From Clytia hemisphaerica (taxonomy: Eukaryota; Cnidaria; Hydrozoa; Leptothecata; Clytiidae): a stretch of 64,000 bases of DNA. The stretch covers positions 310,001 through 374,000 of the forward strand of contig CACVBU010000818.1 of the NCBI GenBank assembly GCA_902728285.1, in the 5' to 3' direction. The notes under the pieces were generated by a model. The model saw nothing but the letters and a program-made list of their open reading frames with translations, made no database searches and was not told the DNA's origin. The position numbers and the translations under genes are program-made. Of the stretch, positions 45,701 to 56,656 are shown piece after piece (the stretch's first letter is position 1; each line of letters opens with the position of its first letter).

Positions 45701-48700
45701 GTCTTTTGTGTTGCACAATCTTACAGAGCGGAAACGTCGAGAACGAGAAGACATTTAGCTGAGTAAGTGAATGAAGATTGACAATGTCACTCTCGGGTGT
45801 CAAATAAACAACGCCTTCCCTCTGTTTGTTAATTCTTTTACCACTCGACTCCCAAGTTATTTGAAAATGTGAAAATATTTGTAGCTGTCAAATGAATATT
45901 CTGGTTTGGCTCTGAATATAAATTTTATCTACCTTTTTAGTGTTTTCGAAAGTACACATGCAAACTCCTTGGCAATTAGCCTTCTCATCTAAGAGTATTT
46001 GAGATTTTTTACATGAAAGTTTTCAAAGGAATTCTTAATAAGATCAACCCTTCAAAATGAAATGTCTGTGCTTTATTATCTTCTTTTTCTATTTTAGATA
46101 CACACATATCGAAGGTGAATGTCCATTCATCGACTTTGAAGAACTTTTGAACAACATTGAAGATCTGGTAAGTATTATAAACTAAAACAGAATTACCCTC
46201 AGAATTCTTCAATGTATTTTGTGTGGCTTAGCAATCTTTTGAACTTGCTTTTCAACCTTATTATTTATAAAACTTATTTCTACTATCAGCTGAAAAAGTG
46301 TGAGAACTTTAGTGTTCACTTTGATGAGAAAATCAGGGTTAAATGCCAATTTCTTAATTCCTGTCTCAGAAATCGATCGAATAAAAGTCACACAGTGAGG
46401 CATGATACAAATGATTGCTATAGATTCTTTCAAACTTCTGAAAATGATGCTTTTCATATTTTGCAGGTTTGCGATGTTGTGGATCGCTTTTTGAAATCAC
46501 CCGAAGGAGAGCTCATGAAAGATTTGAACCCTGTAAGATTTGAATTTTGAGTTCTGATTCTTATTTTAACCGAAACTTAACCAAAAGAACAAAGTCGGTT
46601 TGAAATTGGTGCTGCCTTTTCTTACTTTATGTAAACCAATTCAGATTGGAGCTCAATCAAGTCAAATCGATTTAAAAGAATAGGCCTTTTCATAAATTAC
46701 GTCACGAACATCACTCGCCTCGTATTCAAACAATTACCATGGTTATTATGTCCCTTGAGAAAAAAAACTTTTTTTAAGAATATGAACAGATATGAAGTAG
46801 TTTTAATAAAATCTACTTGGAGTTAGTTAATCACCATGGCAATAATCTCAAAACGATGCAAGTGATGTTCGTGATGTAATTTATCAAAAGGTCTATTACA
46901 TGTATTTTCACAGACCTCACAGATATCTTAATGATATTCTTGATCACCTCCGTTATCGTTTCATTTTCCACCATTTTAGGACTTCAAAGCGCCTAAACGA
47001 CCTTTCAAACGAATGGACTATGCCGAAGCCATCGAATGGTTACGCAAAGACGGCTTCAAAAAAGACGACGGAACTTTCTACGAATTCGGAGAGGTAAGAT
47101 TGACTCTTCAATTCTCAAATCTTTCTAGAATTAGAATAAATCTCAGAGTACCACTTAGGATTTTGATTCGAATTTCTCTAATTCCATTTTTTAACTCGAC
47201 TGAACGAGCTCGTAACGTAGATTATTGATATAATAAATTTCTTCGATTTTTCTTAATATTTAACATTTTTTATTTTCTTCACCTTTTGAAGGATATCCCA
47301 GAGATGCCTGAACGAAGAATGACTGATGTTATTGGAGAGGTATAGTAAAAATAAATTTGTGTGATCAGCTATGTCACCGCCGACTTTTTGCTTAGTTCAT
47401 GCCAGATTCTATAGTAAACTGGTTGATTGGTTGGTTACATTTGGTTCAGGTTATGACTCGAAAACACAGTTTGTCCCTTTATCTAACATATTCATCAACT
47501 TCTTCCTAACTGCAGCAATTTTTTGTCCCTGTGCAACATCTTGTATCGTTCATTCATTCTCATCTTTTGCTTTTTTACAGCCAATCCTGTTGACGCGATT
47601 CCCAGCTGACGTCAAAGCATTTTACATGCGAAAAGATCAAAACAACCCTAAAGTCGTTGAAGCTGTATGTTCCCATTTATCATTTATTGTCTCCAATATT
47701 AATGGAAATCGAAATCTTTAAGGTTGCGGTGTTTGCCTCTAAATTCATGATCTGCAACACTGAAGAGACTTCTGAGAATTCTCAAAAAATTTCACCCACT
47801 TCGTCACTTTTTCTATTTTTTAAGTGACGTAGTGGATGGATGGTAAGACTTTAAAAGTTCTCAGAAGACTCTCCAGTGGTGCATATCATGAATTTGGGGA
47901 TTTAAAAGGTTTTTTTACAAACTTTACAACTTAACTTTGTAAAATACTGATGTATACTATAGTAGATAAAGGAAAGTGTTGAGATAAGGTAACGTTAATG
48001 AAATTATTCTTTAAAATTTCTTTTTTGCACTCAGGTGGATGTTTTGATGCCAGGTGTTGGTGAAATCCTTGGTGGTTCCATGAGAATGGACGATGAGGTT
48101 TGTTAACACTCTACTTTTCATTTTCTGAGCTAATTACACTGATAAGGAAAACATTTGGAACTGTTCTAAAACTCTTTTTTTGCAATAAAGCTACGGTTAA
48201 CATGATTCACTTTCAATGTTGATTAATTTCCGAGAAGGAAGAAAGTTTTGTCCATAATACAAGGTTTAAAAAGTCTGAGTAGATTTTTCTAAGAAATAAA
48301 GGATCAAGGAACTTGATGTTCGCAGTCACTGAATTTCAAATTCAAAGAAAATTATTTTGCTGCATACTCTCGGGTACCTAATAGCCGGGGGGTTTGGAAT
48401 AAGCAGGGGGGTTGGAAAAAATCTCAAAATTTAATAAGCGGGGGGGGTGGAATAAAAATGTCCTGGGTGGAAAATTTTCGAAAAATTAATTAGCGCCCCC
48501 CCCCCCCCGGCTATTAGGTACCCGAGAGTACATTGATTCGCAATTTTGAAAAGGAACAAAGGATGAATTATAAACAGGTTGTTCAAGGGAAAGGAAGGAA
48601 GTTTTTGTCCGTTATCTTATTTTCATGCATGCTATTATGATCGTTTAGGAAATTAGTAAATAAACGTTGACCAGTAGGGTGTAGAGTGCCGATATCTGTC

Positions 48701-51064
48701 CGTTTTGAAACATATCAAGTAAGGCGAAAATAAAAAAATGTAATGTTTCCGGAAACCGGCCGGGTCAAAAAATAAAAGTTATCTTTAAAGTTCTATTTCA
48801 ATTACCTTAAGTTATCAAAAATAGAAAGAAAAAAATTTTCCGGCTGGCCGCATGAGAGCTTTTTTCCTTAACCCGGATTCCGGAAACACTACTTTTTTTT
48901 ATTTTCGCCTAATGAGCTGCCTATACAGACAGTGGATACTTTGAGTGAGACAAGGGTTGGGTTCTTCTCTCCTTACATTTCTTGTCTCAATGCTGTTTAA
49001 AGCTTCAAATATCAAAACAAATACATCCGTGTCTTTCCCTTTTATGCTTTTTCCCCTATTTTTACTGTGCATGCACACAAGCAGTGAGCAGTGAGCAGTG
49101 AGCAGGTCTATCAGAATGCGGTGTCGACAGGACTAGTAATAGTGTACAGTGTCTCTGGAACAGCCTATACATAAAGAAAAACCCAGATTTTCATAACTTA
49201 CTCAATTTCGTCACAGACCCACTTTTATTTGATTATCTTGCTCTTTTCTCATCTTTCTAAACTGTAATGCGTTTCAAGGATTTTATTTTATGTAAAATCT
49301 GTTCCGCCTTTTGCCAGACGAAGTGTGTGTTTCGAAAATTTTTGCCTTTGTTTTTAGTTGAAATAAGAGAATTCCTTACCCGTTTTTAGACCTGTGTAGT
49401 ATAACAGTAAATCAAGATTCATTTGTGGAGAAAACAATTGCAGTTGCAAAATTTTAGTTTTTGGTTGATTGAAAAGACCAGGCAAGATCTCGAGTAGCTA
49501 AAGTCTGTCCAGATATAATTGGCAGTGGAAACAAGAATGCCTGTAACTTTTGATAGTCAAATACAATTATGGAAATTTTTTTTGCTTGTTTTAGAGAATT
49601 AAAAGCGCTTTATTTGAATGTAATTTTGGTTGAAAAGTTCGCGATTTTTAGCGGTGAAATTTGCGATTGTAAAAATTGAGCTTTTTTTCTACTTATGCTA
49701 TAACTTTCATTTTTACACCAGTGGTAGTTCAACCTTAGGTTAAGAAGTTTGTTAAATTTCAAGGCAAACAGAAAAGTTCTACGGAAGATATGGGACCCGA
49801 AATACCCCTTGGTAGCACTTTTCTGTGAAATATCAAATCTCCAACTTATTACTAAAAACGGGGGTTATGTTATCTTTTTTGAACAGTGCAATTAAAAGTT
49901 CGAAAATGTTAAGTGTTGGTGCATTGGTATTATTGGTATCATTGATTATTTCAAAACGAAGTGAAATCACAGTATAATTGTTTTTATTGAAAAGATAAGC
50001 ATGAACTTATATTGCCTTTGTTATTTTTAAGTCATTAAAGAACTTTGCTAATTCCCAAAACACTAAACACAGTTTGGCTATGAGGTCATTAAAGAGATCG
50101 TAAAATGTGTTATGATCGAAAAACTGTTTTATCAATCATATCACTACCCCCGTTTTTAGTAATAAGTTGGAGATTTGATATTTCACAGAAAAGTGCTACC
50201 AAGGGGTATTTCGGGTCCCATATCTTCCGAAGGACTTTTCTGTTTGCCTTGAAATTTAACAAACTTCTTAACCTAAGGTTGAACTACCACTGGTGTAAAA
50301 ATGAAAGTTATAGCATAAGTAGAAAAAAAGCTCAAATTTTGCAATCGCAAATTTAACCGCTAAAAATTGCGAATTTTTCAACCAAAAATACATTCAAATA
50401 AAGCACTTTTAATTCTCTAAAACAAGCAAAAAAAATTTCCATAATTATATTTGACTATCAAAAGTTACAGGTATTTTTGTTTCCACTGCCAATTATATCT
50501 GGACAGACTTTAGCTATTATTTTCTAGTACTCATCACAGATATCTAAGCCCGAAGGGCTAGATAGGCAACTTTAAGCTTTCTCCAGCAAAAAAAAGTGAA
50601 GCAAAAATTTGACTTTTTAAATTTCGTGCCGATGGATAGGATCTAGCATTTTAATTGTTTTCGGAGCGCGAGACCAAAAAAAGTAGGCGGCAAACGCTAT
50701 TTCACATCTCTCAAACCGGTGAAATTGCATATTTTAGTCACGTGACTCTGGTAGGAAATCCTTCCAAAGATGAGCTTCACTTTTTGATAAAAGCCGCAAA
50801 TCTAGCCCTTCGGGCTTTACAGATATCTGTGGTACTCATATGCAATTTTTTCTTCTTCTCCAGGCTGAGCTAATGGAGGCCTTTGCTAAACAAAAATTGA
50901 ACCCGGCTCCTTATTATTGGTATACGGACCAACGTAAGTACGGAACTTGCCCTCACGGTGGATACGGGCTAGGATTGGACCGTTTTGTCACGTGGTTAAC
51001 AAACCGATATCACATTCGGGATGTCTGCTTCTATCCCCGATTTATCGGAAGATGCACACCCTAG
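42742..51064 (+). CDS. NARS1: Asparaginyl-tRNA synthetase, cytosolic eukaryotic type (15 common exons)
   Basis: Exons: 42742-42992, 43276-43365, 43502-43580, 43798-43955, 44303-44389, 44776-44832, 45007-45047, 45526-45762, 46098-46167, 46467-46532, 46980-47093, 47292-47339, 47581-47664, 48035-48097 and 50864-51064. All are GT-AG and in frame, with the stop TAG at 51062. With the candidate exon at 32958 the product is 564 aa, close to the usual ~550. It charges tRNA-Asn with asparagine. An N-terminal eukaryote-specific domain ([15 protein letters not shown]) is followed by a Lys-rich linker, then an OB-fold anticodon domain ([18 protein letters not shown]). The class II core has motif 1 near [10 protein letters not shown], motif 2 [20 protein letters not shown] and motif 3 GLGLDRF. 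The end RCTP is typical. ATG 42744 could itself start a short cytosolic form. Confidence 0.97.
46683..46893. mobile_element. TA-flanked MITE in AsnRS intron (GGCCTTTTCATAAATTACGTCACG)
   Basis: The left GGCCTTTTCATAAATTACGT and the right ATGTAATTTATCAAAAGGTC are inverted repeats with arms of about 35 bp. TA stands at 46681-46682 and 46894-46895. It lies between exons 46467-46532 and 46980-47093. Confidence 0.8.
47737..47897. mobile_element. MITE-like inverted repeat in AsnRS intron
   Basis: AAATTCATGATCTGCAACAC at the left faces GTGGTGCATATCATGAATTT at the right, and inner GACTTCTGAGAA faces TTCTCAGAAGAC. Arms are about 38 bp with mismatches. No target duplication is clear. Confidence 0.6.
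48365..48530. mobile_element. TA-flanked MITE, CTCTCGGGTAC family, copy 2
   Basis: TACTCTCGGGTACCTAATAG and CTATTAGGTACCCGAGAGTA are perfect 20-bp inverted ends. The interior is nearly identical to 5117-5259, with longer G- and C-runs. It lies in the last AsnRS intron. Confidence 0.9.
48722..48910. mobile_element. MITE with AGGCGAAAATAAAA termini
   Basis: The left AGGCGAAAATAAAAAAATG and TTTCCGGAAACCGG face the right CCGGATTCCGGAAA and TTTTATTTTCGCCT. It lies in the last AsnRS intron. Its termini resemble those of 35712-35960. Confidence 0.7.
49495..50517. repeat. Long inverted repeat with ~370-bp arms in the last AsnRS intron
   Basis: The left arm 49495-49865 (TAGCTAAAGTCTGTCCAGAT onward) is matched in reverse complement by 50146-50517 (to ATCTGGACAGACTTTAGCTA), with few mismatches over the whole length. 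The ~280-base loop is partly palindromic too. Transcribed with the gene, it would fold into a long near-perfect hairpin. Confidence 0.9.
50535..50831. mobile_element. hAT-type MITE with 8-bp duplication GTACTCAT next to the last AsnRS exon
   Basis: The ends CACAGATATCTAAGCCCG and CGGGCTTTACAGATATCTGTG are near-perfect inverted repeats. GTACTCAT is duplicated exactly at 50527-50534 and 50832-50839. The CACAG start and 8-bp duplication fit hAT. The right duplication ends 24 bases before the exon at 50864, so the element lies at the edge of the branch-point/polypyrimidine region. Confidence 0.92.
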
Positions 51065-51530
51065 ATAAGATTCTGAATATCAGAAATTTGTTATGATATT
51101 TTTTCGATTTTTTTTTTGCAATTTATACCTAGCGTAGCATAATTTTATTTTTATCCTTAGCTATTTTTATTTTGATCAGATTTTTTTCAAGAAATAAGAT
51201 CTGCACAATCATAAAATTGAAACTCCACTGATGTCTTTCTCTGTGTTGACGTCTATTAGGTTTTGGGAAAGAGTAATGTAGCGAATTTGAACGGACTTAT
51301 GAAAATTAAATTACGTACACAAAAATGGTGAACGTTACAAGCTTGTCCAACTTCAAGCACCTCTGTATGTTTCTATATATTAGTAGTATTATCGAGAACT
51401 TCTGTTTTAAAATTTCCGTCATTGTCCAACTCAAAGCATCCACTGTCTGAAAAGTTTAACTAATTATTGGATCTCGGCGCTTGTATTTTCACCCGGTCAA
51501 AAGTTTCGACCTAAGATTCTTATCCCTTGT

Positions 51531-51536
51531 AATAAA
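51531..51536 (+). promoter_or_regulatory. Putative poly(A) signal of AsnRS
   Basis: AATAAA lies about 470 bases after the stop at 51062-51064. The sequence between is AT-rich without other features. Confidence 0.45.
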
Positions 51537-51637
51537 GCACGATGAACTCGAAGCAAATTAGGGTTACAATCAAAGTCATCATATTTGAGAAAAAAGGGAA
51601 ATTCCCACGAAATCTTACAACCACAAACGATTTGGAA

Positions 51638-52546
51638 CAGGGGGGGGGTCGATACTAAAATTTCAGACATCATGACTTTTAGTGACGTGGTGGTATTACA
51701 AAAAAAGCCTTTAAAGCATTTTAGTACCATGTGTACTAAAATCCCAAATTAGGTGGGGTCTTCAAGAAATTTAAGAAAAATTTTAGTAAATGAGTACTAA
51801 AAATCACCACATTTTAGGAAATGTAACTATTGACCGAGCATTTTAGGCAAAATGAATAAGATTTAAACACCCCTGTGTCACAAATTAAGCAAAAATATTG
51901 TCCCCGGTGGTAAAATACCCTTGAATTTCAGTCCCACTTAAAATTCCATGTTTAAAAATTTCACTCCAAAACCATCCCTATTGGGTTTTTAAACCTTGGA
52001 TCTATCCCCATTAGCATTTCAATAGGAATTTTTATCTCCACTGAGGAAAAAGGTTCTACCGGGGCTGTGAAACAGGGGTGTATTTAATGTTCTGCTTTCT
52101 GGAATAAAAAATGTTTTCGAAGTTGAATGCTTTGTTTTTGTAAAGAACCATGGATAACTGGATAGAAAAGAAATAACAAGCTGTAAAATAAGAGGTGAAA
52201 AATAACCAATCAATCTTTGCATTAACTAAAGTAGAGCAGAGCAAAAGTGTCTTGACTGTTTCTGAGTCTTTATCTAGAATGGATAGAGATAGATCAGGTT
52301 CATTGACAGCTTAAATAACAAGAGTTGGCATTTTGTTGAAAGTCCAAAGACCCGCATTCTCCGAACTGAATTAAAAAAATAAGTCTTATTTAGGTGGTCA
52401 CTATGCTAAAATGTCAAAATTAATTTTAGTACATGTGTACTTAAATTCCTTTTTCAAAAATTAGGTGGGGGTATGTCAAAAATCGTCAAAAGACTTTTTA
52501 GTACTAATATATGTCTTGGATTTTAGTACCGACCCCCCCCCCCCTG
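51638..52546. mobile_element. hAT-like element with CAGGGGG termini, containing a nested MITE
   Basis: The left end CAGGGGGGGG-TCGATACTAAAAT and the right end ATTTTAGTACCGACCCCCC...CTG are inverted. Flanks TTTGGAA and TTTGAAA suggest an eroded 7-8 bp duplication. The interior repeats TTTTAGTAC words and TTAGGTGGGG. The MITE at 51867-52081 sits inside. Confidence 0.65.
51867..52081. mobile_element. MITE, ACACCCCTGT family, nested
   Basis: ACACCCCTGTGTCACA and GCTGTGAAACAGGGGTGT are inverted ends. The interior words ATTGTCCCCGGTGG and CATCCCTATTGGG match the copies at 13975 and 15701. Confidence 0.75.
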
Positions 52547-52574
52547 TTTGAAAGCGCTCTAAATTAGGTTGGAC

Positions 52575-52745
52575 GGGTACTGTTTTAACGCTAGAATTAG
52601 GACTTACGAGCTTAGGATCTGAGGAACTAAAAGTCCAAGAATGATCCAACAGGACTCAGAATATAGCCTGGAAGTCTATAAACCCCTCCCGGATTGAAAT
52701 ATTCGAATAAATTTATCAATTTGCCCAAAAGCGACTTTTTCGGAA
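52575..52745 (-). repeat. Dispersed repeat, partner of 15090-15260
   Basis: It is the reverse complement of the blocks listed at 15090-15260 (TTTTAACGCTAGA, CTCAGAATATAGCCTGG, ATTGAAATATTCG), diverged. Confidence 0.5.
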
Positions 52746-52849
52746 TTGGGAATTAGTAGGAATTAACCAAAATGTCCAATATATTTCGACCCTGCTTGTA
52801 ATTAGAAATCAATCCTTTTAGATAAATATGATTTTAGGTTTTCAGGTCT

Positions 52850-53110
52850 CAATCTGATACGGAACTACAATGAAATAGACTAGAACAAGCACGGGAAACG
52901 TAAATTTGTTAGAGTTAAAGAAATTCTGAGTTATGGAGTAGATTCACGAGGCATTGTTAACTGAAGCGACCAAAAAGCTCGTTCGAACTCAAATTTGTTC
53001 GAGTCAAGGAAATTTCGAGTTATGGAGCCACCACTGTACATATTTTCTAATAATTTGACCTCGTTCCACGTGCGTGTTCGAGTTATAGAAACTCAACTGT
53101 CCAAATTTTC
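52850..53110. repeat. Degenerate pogo-like ends
   Basis: Several words of the type TTCGAGTTATRGA...ACTGT recur (53010-53040 and 53082-53101) beside TTTCGAATAATTTGACCT. They resemble the unit end of the 96-bp satellite at 21752-22816, but here they are diverged and not in a regular array. Confidence 0.5.
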
Positions 53111-53307
53111 GAATAATTTGACCTAAGTCTTTTATGAAAACTCTCATCAGAAAAAGGTCAGGTAGAACCATACATATGTTCTTGAAAAATTCAGGACTTG
53201 CTCTTTTCTATAAAATGAGTTTCTTTCGTAACAATGGGCTCTCCAAGAACATTTTCGAAAAAAAGGGTAATTTTTACATTGTGTCAAGGGGTCGATTTAA
53301 TGAGTGG

Positions 53308-53335
53308 TTTGAAGTTACTGAAGTTGAGCCCAGTT
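53308..53335 (+). repeat. Terminal remnant of family A
   Basis: The 28 bases from GTTTGAAG to GAGCCCAGT match the right end of the elements at 2312 and 40483. The rest is missing. Confidence 0.5.
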
Positions 53336-53409
53336 GAGTCCTTTACATTTTATTAGCATCATTTTCTGATATAGCTTGTGATATTTTTAAAGAATCAACC
53401 ATCGGCTAG

Positions 53410-53700
53410 TTCTGTCGAAGGGTTAGAAGTGATTCTCCTTGGTACGTAGGATATGAAGCCAATAAATCCTACCAAAGTTGCGCGGCCTATAGCACGGCCC
53501 GCCTATTTTTTGCACAAATGCCAGAGAAATTGAAACTAGAATTTACCGCTAAATTTTGAAAAAAAATATCACCCGAAAACAAAGGAATCGCTAGATTTAA
53601 TCCATCGTCAAATATACGGTGTATATTTTAAGGCTTAACTTTTTCTTGCCTGAAAAAGGTTAAAGATTCGCTTCTAGGCCTTCGGTCTTATACTTCATTG
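53410..53700. mobile_element. Eroded MITE related to 24262-24520
   Basis: The right end CTTCGGTCTTATACTTCATTG and interior AAGGAATCGCTAGATTTAAT match the element at 24262. The left end is degraded and no duplication could be read. Confidence 0.65.
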
Positions 53701-54055
53701 GTCGATTGTAAATTCAGCTGTAGATAAGAATCCGCTTGAAATTAAGGCATTTTGTGAAGATGTCAAGGGCCAATTTTTCGATTGCTTAAAAACATACCTA
53801 ACAATGATAAAGACTGGTACTATCCTGTCGCTGTTGATAACGACTCAAGGTAGGTACAAGTGTCCTGAGCCCCCTCCCCCAACCACCTATTTAACCGGAT
53901 AGAAAAAACTATGTTAGTTTAATCAAACATTCAAAAAAAACTAAAGCTATCCTTTCTTTTCGCTCTTTCCAATCTTTAAAACAAACATCCTTTACTACAA
54001 AAAATAAATTAAAAACCCCTAATAAACTTAAGAAATACAGGCAACAAATAAAAGT

Positions 54056-56586
54056 TTATAAACTAGAGAATCCATTCAGTTCTTCACAGCAACTTTTAGG
54101 GCTGTACATTTTACACTCACAGCTATAAGTACTTGAAAGACTTTTCGAATGTTCCCGTGGTATATACCATGTAGGAATACTCCCCTGTCGCGCGGGCGGA
54201 AGTGGTCCGAATAACAACAGCTTCATTTTGTGTCCAAATAAACCAAACAGTGTAACATAGCCTATAAAAGTACATACAGCACACATCAATAATTCTTTCA
54301 TAAAGTCACGGTGTAAATGGGGTGCTAAAAAATAAACTGGTAGAAATACGGCCCATCCTACACAAGTGATGTAAAGCGTGATTCCAATAAATTTAGCCTC
54401 GTTAAAGTTTTTCGGAAAATGTCGTGTCTTGAAGGCTAGTACGGTACACGACACCATGAATATGACGCTTAGAGATAAGTTCAAGAATAACAGAATGGGA
54501 CTGGCGTCACCACTACAATGACTGGTTACGTATTCTCCGGTAACTATAATCTCCGGTGTTGGAATCTTCGATACGAACCAAACGACACTGATTAATAGTT
54601 GGGTTGATAGGATCACAAACAAAGCTATGAATTGTGATTGCGTGCTTACTAAAGCAGGTCGGGATACGGAAACTTGCGCACCGACAAATATACGATAGAT
54701 ACGAATCGTTTTTAAGAAGAGAGGAGCGTAACACGTCAGGAACGAAAATCCAGGTAAGCCGCCTCGTAAGATACACGTCGATTGAGTTGTCTCCCATATG
54801 AAAACAAAACAGCATGAAAATGTGAAACAGATGCCGAGTAAAATCATGTAACTCAAGTCACGGCCGGCTGCTCTCACGATACGGTTATCGTTGTAACGAC
54901 AAAAAACGAGCGCTACAAACACGGTTAAGCAGATCCCGAGGATTGATAAAACAATAAAACATAGAACAATCGGCTCTCTCCAACTTATCATTCTTTCCTG
55001 CATTAAAAGGCATGTTCCGTACCGTGGTCCGACAACTTCGGCTTGCTTACACGGCTGACACGTATTATTCATGACACGGTGATTTTTCGGACACGCTTGA
55101 CACGACCAGCAACATTTTGATTTTAATGAGTTTCGATCGTAATCACGAATTGATCCTAAAGGACATTCTTTACTGCACGTTCCTCGATGTTCCACGATCG
55201 TCATATTCGGCGAAGCCGAGTACCAGGCTTCTAAAAATTTCCCGACTCCCGGTTTTTTACTTTGACGATCTGCAACCCATTGCCATATTTTTGTATTCGT
55301 GTTTTCCCGATTTTTAAACGAATACTTGTGAACTTCATACTGGACCTTACCATCATCGACTTCATTTCCAACACCCATAGTGAACGGCTCAATAGTGCCA
55401 GTGTAAAGCGTCCCATCTTTGTGTGCACTTTTCTTTAGGACGCGATGAAAAAACATGGAGTAGGATTTGGCAGTTGAAGGGTCGAGAGGGCATGGCATTG
55501 TCTTGTTCACCCAATTCCGATCCACGTGACAATAAACTAATGAGAAGCTGTGGACAACACGTGCAAAATGAAAAACAGCATTAATGACAGTGTGGACGGG
55601 GGTATTGATGTAGTATCCAGACCCCAGTTTGAGACTTTCCTTCATGGTGCACATTTTTAAGTATTTTCGCATGTTCGTTTGATTTAAAGAGCAATCAAAA
55701 AGTCTTTCCCAATATATATTGAAAGGTTCTAACGAATTAGCTGTGGGCTTTTTGTTGAGAAAATATTCGGTAAATTTAGAAGTATCTGGTAGTTTGACAT
55801 CGAGACTTAGAGCTCCTTCAGCCACGAGTTCATTTCCTTCAATAACGTTAATATAGTTTGTACACCCGTACGCGCAGATCAAATTAAACCGATTCGCCAA
55901 ATTCAGTTTCTTTAACATTGCCATAAAATTTCTCGTGTCTTTCCCAGATGTAAATAAAACGACAACTTTGAGGCGAGAATCTAACCGCAAATTATCGATG
56001 GTTTTTTGGTAATCTTCGTTTGTTGGTGATTTGGCGAGATCGATTTGTGCCGCGAGACAAGCACCCACAGACGAAATCTTGGACGTCAGATGTAACGCTT
56101 CGCGCTCCCCATTATATCCGTAAGAGCTTACAACGGAAACGAAATTCCAACGTAGATCTTTAATCAACGCTAGAACGGCGTCGACACGGAAACGATCCGA
56201 CGGTACGGTTCTCAACATACGTTCTTCGTCCGAATTCATCATGTCGAAATCCGAGAACGTTGCACTGTAGCTGATCCCGTTGATATCCTGAAACGTCTTG
56301 GTCAAGATACTTGACGTGTAAGACGTATCCGAGGAATACGGACCTACAAGGAACGGTATCTTCTCCATGAAAGTATCCAAAACATTTTTCTGGACCTGCT
56401 CTTCTTTAATCGAATCATAAATCTTGTTGACATCGAATTGGTATCCGTGTAAATAGGATCGATTTTTGTTGACTTCTTGTATGGCCCATTTCATCGCCTC
56501 TGAATACATTATACCGAGTTGAGGGTTTAATTCTTCATTTTCGTTTGTGATTGGAAAGATACCGTTTATCAGAAATGTACCATTGC
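54056..56586 (-). CDS. mGluR-like class C G-protein-coupled receptor, large 3' exon
   Basis: An acceptor TTTTTCATTCAG opens a 2.5 kb exon of about 842 codons ending in TAG. The order is a Venus-flytrap ligand domain (from GTFLINGIFPI; ~450 aa), a Cys-rich linker (CSKECPLG...CCWSCQACP...CQPC), then seven TM helices (from REPIVLCFIVLSILG) with GRDLSYMILLG and FNEAKFIGITLYITC. These words are close to metabotropic glutamate receptors. Amino-acid-binding residues SS (PYSSD), YSAT, VPSD and SYGYNGE are kept, but the usual ADGW loop reads AYGC. The tail after TM7 is short (about 50 aa, Cys-rich). The 5' exon with the signal peptide was not found. An in-frame ATG at 56656 is possible but gives a poor signal sequence and bypasses the acceptor. 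Confidence 0.93.
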
Positions 56587-56656
56587 CTGAATGAAAAAGA
56601 ATGTACACAATTTTAAGATTTATACGAAAAGCAGCCGTAGCATGGAGGTAGAGCAT

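Noticed and set aside
56587-56656. Extension of the GPCR frame to an upstream ATG
   Set aside because: A strong splice acceptor sits at 56587, the extra residues give a poor signal peptide, and class C receptors usually have the signal in a separate exon. Left as an alternative only.
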